14,634 nt of DNA from Candidatus Hikarchaeia archaeon HikBin4 (GTDB lineage: Archaea; Halobacteriota; Halobacteria; Halobacteriales; Hikarchaeaceae), in contig WTZT01000004.1 in NCBI GenBank assembly GCA_009889685.1, positions 1 to 14,634 of the forward strand, in the 5' to 3' direction. A model generated the notes under the pieces. It did no database searches. It was not told where the DNA came from and saw nothing but the letters and a program-made list of their open reading frames with translations. Made by a program: the position numbers and the translations under genes. Of the stretch, positions 6,997 through 13,023 are shown piece by piece. The first letter of the stretch is position 1. Every line of letters starts with the position of its first letter.

Positions 6997-7595
6997 TCAA
7001 CTTCTTCGTATTCTGGTGCATTTTCGAATTGCTCCAAATCTTCCATCCCATATCCAAGTGTATTGTAAACTCTATTCTGACAACAAAGAATTCTTGCGGG
7101 AACTTCTTCGCTTTTATTAAAATGTTGGTGAACTGTATTTGTCGGAATGTATATCACATCTTCTGGTATCCAATCAAATCTCAATGATTCTTCTGGATAT
7201 GTCCAATGCGCTACATCTTGTCCTACGTGTAGTGTGGGATCCCAATGAAGATCGTACCCTTCTCCTTCTAGAACAAAGACCAGTTCTTCACTCATATGAC
7301 GATGTTTCCCCGATCGACTTCCCGGGGGTATGACTTGCATATATACGTCTGTCCCTCTTACTGCCGCGCCCAATTCTTTAGCTAATTTTTCATTTATGAT
7401 ATGTTTCAATATACCTTGTTCTGAATATTCCCACGGCATTTCTTCTGGTTTAATGACTTTCTTATCAGGTCCACTTCCATGCTGAGCAATTGGATTCAGT
7501 TTTGATTTTTCTATCGCTTCACTATAATATGAAGCCACTTTCTCACCTTTGTTGTAAGAGAATTTTTCTTCTTTGTGTTTGTACACCTCTGTCAT
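6993..7595 (-). CDS. Cupin-domain protein 1 (metal-binding, probable dioxygenase-like)
   Basis: A 200-residue single-cupin protein. The reading frame is open upstream to 7703, but that part overlaps the preceding cupin gene; ATG 7595 follows that gene's TGA (7597-7599) by one base and has AGGAGAGGG in front, so I start there. The cupin barrel shows motif 1 GKHRHMSEE (His98, His100, Glu103/104) with VLEGEGYDLHW, and motif 2 PTNTVHQHFN (Pro151, His156, Asn160). These three His and one Glu normally bind Fe(II), Mn(II) or Ni(II). Related proteins include aromatic-ring dioxygenases of the gentisate/1-hydroxy-2-naphthoate type as well as non-catalytic cupins, so enzyme activity is inference. It is paralogous to the upstream cupin (both have HxHxxE followed by EGEGY, and TVHxHF). 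Translation is probably coupled to it. Confidence 0.84.
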   Translation of the reverse strand: MTEVYKHKEEKFSYNKGEKVASYYSEAIEKSKLNPIAQHGSGPDKKVIKPEEMPWEYSEQGILKHIINEKLAKELGAAVRGTDVYMQVIPPGSRSGKHRHMSEELVFVLEGEGYDLHWDPTLHVGQDVAHWTYPEESLRFDWIPEDVIYIPTNTVHQHFNKSEEVPARILCCQNRVYNTLGYGMEDLEQFENAPEYEEVD

Positions 7596-7596
7596 A

Positions 7597-8307
7597 TCAT
7601 ACCCTCTCCTTGACACGTTCCTTTTGTGCATTTTCCCTATGCGATATCGCATCGAGTAAATCCCCTGCGTGATACAATTGTTTTTTATCTGTCCAAAGTT
7701 CATTAGGTGTCCATTCCGAATTCACGTTACATCTTTCTGAGGGATAATCTTCTGCAAATCCTTGATATAGAAGGTGCAAAAACTGACATATCCCCTTTGG
7801 TTTTATAATTAAACCTTTGCACAATTTTTCTGGATCTGCACTAAAATGTCTATGAACCGTTCCACCTCTTATAATTGCAAGGTCCCCCGCTTCCCATTTA
7901 TATTCTTGTCCATCATGGATCTCATAACCTTCTCCTTCTATGATGTACAACATAGCTTCATTTTGATGATAATGTTTTTTTCCATGTCCTTCTGGCGCAA
8001 GAACCCTCAAATGCAACTGCAACGACTGAGTTATCCCTGACCATGGTCTCACATATTGTTTACCCCACGTCTGGGATCCCTCTGGAGGTGCAGATTTGGC
8101 CTTCATTGGTATTTCACTCCCCCGAATCAATCTCTTTTCAGGATCTCTGAGGCTCTCCCAGATATCTTTATAATCATACCTATCTGTTTCAAGAGCTGTT
8201 ACGTAAGTTCTCTTGCCACTAAATGTTTTTTCAAATGCAGCATCTACTGCCTGCTGCACAGTTATATCTTTTCCGCCATCTGTTCTATGAGGGTGATCAT
8301 TACACAT
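7597..8307 (-). CDS. Cupin-domain protein 2 (metal-binding)
   Basis: A 236-residue single-cupin protein, first gene of a tandem pair. Motif 1 is GKKHYHQNEAM (His112, His114, Glu117) followed by YIIEGEGYEIHDG; motif 2 is IIRGGTVHRHFS (His152, with His154 next to it). The usual Pro of motif 2 is replaced by Arg147/Gly. About 100 residues precede the barrel and about 80 follow it, including a charged C-terminal tail (RENAQKERVKERV), so the protein is larger than the minimal cupin domain. ATG 8307 is the first start in the open frame. An 88-base gap (8308-8395) separates it from the SDR gene upstream and may hold its own promoter, although I see no convincing TATA box at the right distance. Together with cupin 1 it may form a heteromer equivalent to a two-cupin dioxygenase; that is inference. 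Confidence 0.84.
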   Translation of the reverse strand: MCNDHPHRTDGGKDITVQQAVDAAFEKTFSGKRTYVTALETDRYDYKDIWESLRDPEKRLIRGSEIPMKAKSAPPEGSQTWGKQYVRPWSGITQSLQLHLRVLAPEGHGKKHYHQNEAMLYIIEGEGYEIHDGQEYKWEAGDLAIIRGGTVHRHFSADPEKLCKGLIIKPKGICQFLHLLYQGFAEDYPSERCNVNSEWTPNELWTDKKQLYHAGDLLDAISHRENAQKERVKERV

Positions 8308-8395
8308 AGTCTTTTTAATCCGTATGGCCTGTTAGTTTCTGATCCGTCTAAATGATGACGTTTTATTTTTCTATTCAATCGGACAGCATATCACT

Positions 8396-9106
8396 TCAAA
8401 CAGATCTGGTAATGCCACCATCTACACGAATATTTTGACCTGTAATATATGCAGCACCATCAGATGCTAAAAAACTCACCAAACTAGCTATTTCCTCAGT
8501 TGTTCCATACCGATTCAATGGAATTCTAGATTTGACTTCTTCCTTTTCAGGCAGGCCTTTGCTATTAATAAAACCTGGTAATATGTTATTCATCCTAATA
8601 TTTTTAGAAGCATATTCATCTGCAAATAATTTAGTGAATGCAGCCAAAGCAGATCTAAATATGACCGAAGTAGGAAACGTGGGATCTGGTTCAAATGCTG
8701 CGAAAGTAGATATGTTAATTATGACTCCAGATCCTTGGGATTGCATAACAGGGGCAACCAACTGAGCAGCATGAACCACATTCATAAAATATGTGTCCAT
8801 GCCCTTATACCACTCCTCATCCGAAATATCTAGAATCGGACCTTTAGGTCCATGACCTGCACTATTTACTAGAACATCCACTCTTCCCCACCTATCAATA
8901 GTGCCATCAATAAGTTTCTTTATGTCAACTTTAGATTGATTAGAACCTGTTACACCGAAACCTCCAAGTTCTTTTGCCAATGTCTCTCCTTTCCCAGAAG
9001 AAGAAAGTATTGATACTTTAAACCCCTCTGAAGCTAATTTTTTAGCCGTCTCTGCACCCATTCCCGTCCCCGCAGCAATCAAAACTGCAACTTTGTCGCT
9101 AACCAT
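8396..9106 (-). CDS. Short-chain dehydrogenase/reductase-family protein with altered catalytic residues
   Basis: SDR-fold protein of 236 residues with Rossmann motif AAGTGMG (11-17, in place of TGxxxGxG), DVLVNSAG (77-84, the NNAG structural motif), INISTFAAFEPDP with Ser133, and an ITGQNIRVDGG C-terminus typical of classical SDRs. The catalytic YxxxK is not present: aligned on the following ALAAFTK helix, the positions hold Ser147 and Arg151 (SVIFR). The protein may therefore not be a standard NAD(P)H oxidoreductase; it may bind nucleotide or ligand only, or use a different acid/base. I recall a bacterial SDR subfamily with similar FRxALAAFTK sequences, which suggests a conserved variant and not random decay; the frame is intact. 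It starts 34 bases after the eIF1 stop, in the same direction, so the two may share a transcript. Confidence 0.85.
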   Translation of the reverse strand: MVSDKVAVLIAAGTGMGAETAKKLASEGFKVSILSSSGKGETLAKELGGFGVTGSNQSKVDIKKLIDGTIDRWGRVDVLVNSAGHGPKGPILDISDEEWYKGMDTYFMNVVHAAQLVAPVMQSQGSGVIINISTFAAFEPDPTFPTSVIFRSALAAFTKLFADEYASKNIRMNNILPGFINSKGLPEKEEVKSRIPLNRYGTTEEIASLVSFLASDGAAYITGQNIRVDGGITRSV

Positions 9107-9140
9107 ATGATTTAACCTACTTATTTCTACTCAATAGGCT

Positions 9141-9434
9141 TTATGCCACCGTAAATCCCTTCTCTTGAAGGAATTTTATAACTCTTGTAGTATGATCTCC
9201 TTGTAACTCTATTGATCCGTTTTCGACAGTACCTCCACAAGCAAACTTAGCTTTTAGGGATGAAGCAAGACTCCCTAGATCAACATCTTTTGGATCAAAA
9301 CCTTGTATAACTGTCACAGCCTTTCCATATCTCCTAGTATCTGTATGAATCGTTATCTGTTGAGATTCTTTTGCAACGTCCTCACAAATGCAAAGCTCCT
9401 CGGGTAACCCACACGTTGAGCAGATCTCTGCCAT
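9141..9434 (-). CDS. sui1: Translation initiation factor aIF1 (SUI1 family)
   Basis: Archaeal homologue of eIF1, which binds the small ribosomal subunit near the P site and enforces start-codon selection. The 97 residues equal the haloarchaeal length. The N-terminus has the archaeal metal-binding element CSTCGLPEELCIC (Cys5, Cys8, Cys15, Cys17), then a SUI1 domain with RRYGKAVTVIQGFD, LKAKFACGGTV and IELQGDH, which are the hallmark segments. This gene is the clearest proof in the window that the DNA is archaeal. It sits between a cyclodeaminase-like gene and an SDR gene, unusual company for a translation factor. A predicted RNA hairpin lies in its 5' region. Confidence 0.95.
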   Translation of the reverse strand: MAEICSTCGLPEELCICEDVAKESQQITIHTDTRRYGKAVTVIQGFDPKDVDLGSLASSLKAKFACGGTVENGSIELQGDHTTRVIKFLQEKGFTVA

Positions 9435-9462
9435 TGCCGTTGATAATCAATCTATCTACTAA

Positions 9463-9492
9463 AGACTATCGGGGAGGCCCAACGCGGAGTCC
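9463..9492 (-). other. Predicted RNA hairpin in the eIF1 leader / cyclodeaminase 3' end
   Basis: The 87-base gap (9435-9521) between the cyclodeaminase-like gene and eIF1 is AT-rich except for this GC-rich 30-base patch. Read on the minus strand, GGACU pairs with AGUCU and GUUGGG pairs with CCCGAU around a CCUC loop, with a 4-base CCGC bulge on the 5' side: 11 pairs by eye, 3 of them G-U. On the plus strand the G-U pairs become A-C mismatches, so the structure fits a minus-strand RNA. No U-run follows, so it is not an obvious terminator. It could be a leader element of eIF1 or an RNA-end stabiliser. Found by eye only. Confidence 0.35.
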
Positions 9493-9521
9493 TAACTTCT
9501 AATTCCCATCTCTCACACTTC

Positions 9522-10682
9522 TCATGTACCTTGTATTTCTTGCTCAAACCACTGGGTGGGGACTACATGACCTATATCTTCTTTTTCTGCCAACTGGTGC
9601 AAAGCCCACCCCACAGCAGCAAATTGAGCCCCAAAACCACGATTATAAAACGCCGTTCTATCCTCTAATTTTTCTCTTTTTATCTTCCCTATTATTACCT
9701 CGTGCAAGCTTGGAATTTTGTTCCACTCAATTTGACCAGATTCTCCCTCTCTACTCGTGGAAAATTCTGGTATCGCAGCTGCATCTCCTACTACGTAGTA
9801 ATTAATATTCTTCGCTGGTATTTTTCGCTCTTTAACTGTAGTTCCAATTTCTTCATAAATCTTGATTTTTGGCCAAGATTGTACAAATATGTCAAATGCA
9901 CCCTCCTGAAAAAAATTCTCTGGAGGCTCTTTCCTATTTAATACTCCTACATGGGCCCCTTCTGAAACCCATTTCATGTCAAACACTGGGTCTAGTGAAT
10001 TAGTTGCACATTGTATGATATCAGTCCCTTGAAAAACTTCTTCAGGAGTATTCTTAGCAACCAAATCCATGTCTACCTCGTCACCCATCGAAGAAACAAA
10101 CAACTCTCGATTTTCTGGAGTTGGAGAGTATATTTTCGCACTTTCTATCTCAAATACATCCTCAAAAGCTAGTAAATGGGCCCTAGCTTGGGGTCCCGTA
10201 CCTATAATTCCCACCTGATTGCTATCTTCTATAGCCAGATATTTCGCCGCAATAGCACTCGTCGCAGCAACCCGATAAGTTTGGATAATCCCATCTGGAA
10301 ATATAGACAAAAGCTCTCCAGTTCTAGTGCTAAATAACAAAACTAAACCCGTGTATCTCCCATTATTTCCTGGTATTTTACTTTTGGTTCTTTTCCCCTT
10401 CTTAGTCTTCCATGTCACTATATTCGAATTAATTCTCACAGCACCCACGTCTAATGATGAAATCACCCCCCCCATAGTCTTTAATAGATGCGATTTCGCA
10501 TCAATATCCTCTCCCGAAATAGTTTGAGGGGTTAAAATATCTTCCCGGGTATTTGTCGCAGCCATCCCTTCTCCAAAATCAACAAACATCTTTTCCACCG
10601 CAGAAATAACCTCTGTTATCTGTAGATTTTCAGCTATCTCTTCTTCAGTGATAATCCGAGTCACATTTTCTCTGCAACCCAT
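9522..10682 (-). CDS. Ornithine cyclodeaminase / mu-crystallin family protein
   Basis: NAD(P)-binding protein of 386 residues in the ornithine cyclodeaminase/mu-crystallin family. Family features are NGRYTGLVLLFSTRTGELL (108-125), the FPDGIIQTYRVAATSAIAAKYLA helix region (128-150) with Arg137, the dinucleotide site GIIGTGPQARAH (158-169), YSPTPENRE, and DIIQCATNSLDPVF (221-234). It is about 50 residues longer than typical ornithine cyclodeaminase (about 330). The pattern RYxGLVLLFST...GEPL and the C-terminal GFGAQFAAVGWALHQLAEK resemble the longer subgroup often named tyramine oxidase subunit B, so true ornithine cyclodeaminase activity should not be assumed; an imine/keto-acid reductase or alanine-dehydrogenase-like role is possible. 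ATG 10682 is divergent from the ADH gene across 85 bases, and the gene heads a run of five minus-strand genes ending at 6993. Confidence 0.82.
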   Translation of the reverse strand: MGCRENVTRIITEEEIAENLQITEVISAVEKMFVDFGEGMAATNTREDILTPQTISGEDIDAKSHLLKTMGGVISSLDVGAVRINSNIVTWKTKKGKRTKSKIPGNNGRYTGLVLLFSTRTGELLSIFPDGIIQTYRVAATSAIAAKYLAIEDSNQVGIIGTGPQARAHLLAFEDVFEIESAKIYSPTPENRELFVSSMGDEVDMDLVAKNTPEEVFQGTDIIQCATNSLDPVFDMKWVSEGAHVGVLNRKEPPENFFQEGAFDIFVQSWPKIKIYEEIGTTVKERKIPAKNINYYVVGDAAAIPEFSTSREGESGQIEWNKIPSLHEVIIGKIKREKLEDRTAFYNRGFGAQFAAVGWALHQLAEKEDIGHVVPTQWFEQEIQGT

Positions 10683-10724
10683 ACACCTATTTATCCCTTT
10701 TCCATCTCAATCCTCATTCTAAGC

Positions 10725-10734
10725 TATTATAAAC
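10725..10734. promoter_or_regulatory. Putative TATA-like element between divergent genes
   Basis: TATTATAAAC reads as a TATA-like box on both strands (GTTTATAATA on the minus strand). It lies 33 bases before the ADH ATG (plus) and 42 bases before the cyclodeaminase-like ATG (minus), in an 85-base gap with no other content. It could serve either or both genes. Only sequence and position support it. Confidence 0.32.
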
Positions 10735-10767
10735 GAAGTTAAGTCTTTAAATGAAGAATAAACTGGC

Positions 10768-11904
10768 ATGGAATCCATAGCTGCTATCCTTGAAAAACCA
10801 ACTAGTAATAGTAAATTCAGTGAGTCAAAACCCGCTACTATTTGTGAAATTGAAGTTGAAGAACCCACTGGAGAAGAAGTTCTCGTAGAAATTGTTGCAG
10901 GAAGTCTATGCCATACTGATGTCGCAATGGCCTTGGGAAATATCAATGAACAATACCCTCTCGTAATGGGACACGAAGGCGCCGGAATAGTGCGTCAAAT
11001 CGGAGACTCTGTTACCACCTTATCTCCTGGAGATCATGTAGTTCTTGGAAGGCCCGCATGTGGTATATGTGAATATTGTAGACAAGGTAGGTCTAATCTA
11101 TGTATTGCAAGGCTAACATCTCGCCATGCAGGAACACTCCGCACCGGCGAACGTAGATTCTATCGAAACGGAGAAAAAATCTATCACTGCCATGGAGTTT
11201 CGTCTTTTACACAATTTACCAACGTAACTGAAGAAGTAGCAATTAAAATCAACGATAAGCTTCCCCTAGACGAAGCAACTCTTTTGGGATGTGGTGTATT
11301 CACCGGTGCGGGGGCTGTGATGAATACCGCTAACATTGAAGCAGGATCCACAGTCGCAATATTCGGAGCCGGCGGCGTTGGATTGAGTGCTTTACAAGGC
11401 GCAGTGGTTCGAGGCGCTGTAACTATTATAGTGGTAGATATGATTTCAGAAAAACTCCAAGTAGCAAAAAATCTTGGCGCGACCCATACCATCGATGCTA
11501 GCGAAGAAGATCCTGTAGACCGAATCAAACAAATAACTGATGGTCGCGGTGTAGATTATGCATTTGATGTTGTTGGAAATCCCAGAGTCGTTGAACAGGC
11601 AGTAGAATCTCTTCACTCTACGGGATCTGTAATCCTGGTAGGGACGACCCCTGCAAAAAAACATACAGTTAATCTCAATTTATACGAGATGGTCGTACGA
11701 GAAAAGTCTATAATTGGATCTTTTAACGGATCTTATAATCTCCAAACAGCAATTCCCATGTTGGCAGATCTAGTTGTAGCAGGGCACATGTCATTAAAAG
11801 AAATGATTAGTAGCAAACGTCCACTTTCTGAAATCAATGAGGCAATGGAGGCATTAGAAGGAGGGGGGACTGCAATTAGACAAGTTATCTTACCCCCTAA
11901 ATAA
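10768..11904 (+). CDS. Zinc-dependent alcohol dehydrogenase (MDR superfamily)
   Basis: Medium-chain, NAD-dependent alcohol dehydrogenase of 378 residues. Catalytic zinc ligands are visible as Cys48 (SLCHTD), His69-Glu70 (GHEGAG) and Cys175 (LLGCGVFTGAGAV). The structural zinc lobe is complete: Cys98, Cys101, Cys104, Cys112 (CGICEYCRQGRSNLC). The Rossmann motif is GAGGVG (200-205), followed by IVVDM whose Asp224 suggests preference for NAD over NADP. The YHCHGVSSFTQFTNV segment and the LLGCGVFTGAGA motif resemble class III / S-(hydroxymethyl)thiol dehydrogenase-like enzymes, so oxidation of formaldehyde-thiol adducts or a general alcohol are both possible. It starts divergently from the cyclodeaminase-like gene and is followed after 36 bases by the nitrile hydratase beta subunit, probably on one transcript. 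Confidence 0.92.
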   Translation: MESIAAILEKPTSNSKFSESKPATICEIEVEEPTGEEVLVEIVAGSLCHTDVAMALGNINEQYPLVMGHEGAGIVRQIGDSVTTLSPGDHVVLGRPACGICEYCRQGRSNLCIARLTSRHAGTLRTGERRFYRNGEKIYHCHGVSSFTQFTNVTEEVAIKINDKLPLDEATLLGCGVFTGAGAVMNTANIEAGSTVAIFGAGGVGLSALQGAVVRGAVTIIVVDMISEKLQVAKNLGATHTIDASEEDPVDRIKQITDGRGVDYAFDVVGNPRVVEQAVESLHSTGSVILVGTTPAKKHTVNLNLYEMVVREKSIIGSFNGSYNLQTAIPMLADLVVAGHMSLKEMISSKRPLSEINEAMEALEGGGTAIRQVILPPK

Positions 11905-11940
11905 CCAATCCTTTATTAAATATCCCCTCCCATATCCTCC

Positions 11941-12612
11941 ATGAAAGCCATACATGATCTAGGCGGGATGCATGGATTCGGTCCAATCAAAATGGATTCT
12001 GCCCAATTCCACGAAAGATGGGAACAGGAAGTATTTGTAATAAATAAAATAATTCAATTACACGGCATTTACAAAGTGGACGAAAAACGTCATGCATCAG
12101 AGAGAATCCCACCTTTACGTTACCTTCAACTCAGCTATTTTGAAAAATGGCTCGATAGCATTGAAATGCTGTTAATTGAGAAAGGAGTCTTAACGAAAGA
12201 AGATATTGATTCTCGTCGAGAGTCTCTCTCTTTAGATGCACAACAAATCGAATCCAAATCCGATCCAAACCTGACTACTAAAGTATTGGATTCATTCAAA
12301 AAAGACAAGCTCAAAGAAGTTGAATCCGTGAAAAATAATTTCTATGTAGGGGATAAAGTCGTAGTAAACCCTAACAATGAATTTGGACATTGTAGGGCAC
12401 CAGCTTATGCCCAGAAAAGCATCGGAACAATCGAAAAAATTTTTGGAACATTCCCTTTACCAGATGCTATAGTACGTGGGGAATATCTCGCAGAACCTGT
12501 GTATAAAGTTCGATTTTCAGCACAAGAACTCTGGGGCAATTCTTATCCTGAGAATGATTCTATCACTCTAGATTTGTGGGAAAGCTACTTATCTCCTTCT
12601 TCTATTTCTTAA
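11941..12612 (+). CDS. nthB: Nitrile hydratase beta subunit, without adjacent alpha subunit
   Basis: Beta subunit of nitrile hydratase, the metalloenzyme that hydrates nitriles to amides. The 223 residues match the family (about 210-230) and both domains are present. The N-terminus reads HDLGGMHGFGPI (5-16), the strongest signature, followed by FHERWE, the KRHASERIPPLRYLQLSYFEKWL helix pair (49-71) and GVLTKEDI. The C-terminal SH3-like barrel shows YVGDKVVV, GHCRAPAY (149-156), GTIEKIFG, YKVRF, ELWG and DLWESYL. Arg50/Arg55 and Arg152 lie where known beta subunits place arginines that contact the oxidised cysteine claw of alpha. The metal is bound only by the alpha subunit (CxxCSC), and no such motif occurs in this window; alpha normally sits next to beta. 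The enzyme is therefore incomplete here unless alpha is encoded elsewhere. ATG 11941 is 36 bases after the ADH. Thiocyanate hydrolase subunits are related but less similar. Confidence 0.88.
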   Translation: MKAIHDLGGMHGFGPIKMDSAQFHERWEQEVFVINKIIQLHGIYKVDEKRHASERIPPLRYLQLSYFEKWLDSIEMLLIEKGVLTKEDIDSRRESLSLDAQQIESKSDPNLTTKVLDSFKKDKLKEVESVKNNFYVGDKVVVNPNNEFGHCRAPAYAQKSIGTIEKIFGTFPLPDAIVRGEYLAEPVYKVRFSAQELWGNSYPENDSITLDLWESYLSPSSIS

Positions 12613-12621
12613 TACAAATTA

Positions 12622-13023
12622 CTATTTATCTACTTTCGGTACTCTCGTTAGAATTTCTGCAACATCCTGGATATCATGTGTTCCGAGAAACAAAACAGCG
12701 GCCTCTCTTATACTAAAATTAGCTTCAATTTTCTCACCTAAATATTCTGTATATAACTCTAACCATCCATTCATAATCGCTTCAAGTTTTTGAAATTGTT
12801 CAGGTGTTATTGGGATCAAATTTCCTTTCAATCTAGCTTCTATATATATCGCAACAGAAGGGCCAAAGCCTTTCGTAAGGCATTCTATTGCGGCACTTTT
12901 CTGTCTAATTTCTTCATTATTTTTTTCCCGAGTCACTTTGATTTCATCTTGAAGTGTCCCACTAAGAGTTTCAATTCTTTCAGAAAATTCCTTTAATTTT
13001 TCATCCGTGTCTGAACTCGACAC
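12622..13023 (-). CDS. Unknown helical protein with N-terminal coiled coil, overlapping fixC
   Basis: I do not recognise this protein. I start it at GTG 13023 (133 residues), with a G-rich AAGGGGAA-like site just upstream (CAAGGGGAAACAAAG on the minus strand). The frame is open to TTG 13086, but the extra part lies inside the FixX iron-sulfur coding region and is compositionally different. Residues about 5-45 are rich in Glu/Lys with heptad-like spacing and suggest a coiled coil; residues about 50-133 look like a compact helical domain (GFGPSVAIYIEARLKG, PEQFQKLEAIMNGWLELY, VAEILTRVP). There is no signal peptide or membrane segment. It overlaps the fixC-fixX stop by 23 bases, so it is translationally linked to an electron-transfer flavoprotein dehydrogenase, and may be an accessory or assembly partner. 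Its 3' end is 9 bases from the convergent nitrile hydratase gene. Confidence 0.6.
   Translation of the reverse strand: MSSSDTDEKLKEFSERIETLSGTLQDEIKVTREKNNEEIRQKSAAIECLTKGFGPSVAIYIEARLKGNLIPITPEQFQKLEAIMNGWLELYTEYLGEKIEANFSIREAAVLFLGTHDIQDVAEILTRVPKVDK

Noticed and set aside
7596..7703. N-terminal extension of cupin 1 (236-residue version)
   Set aside because: It lies inside the end of the cupin 2 gene in another frame; ATG 7595 has a good ribosome site directly after the cupin 2 stop.
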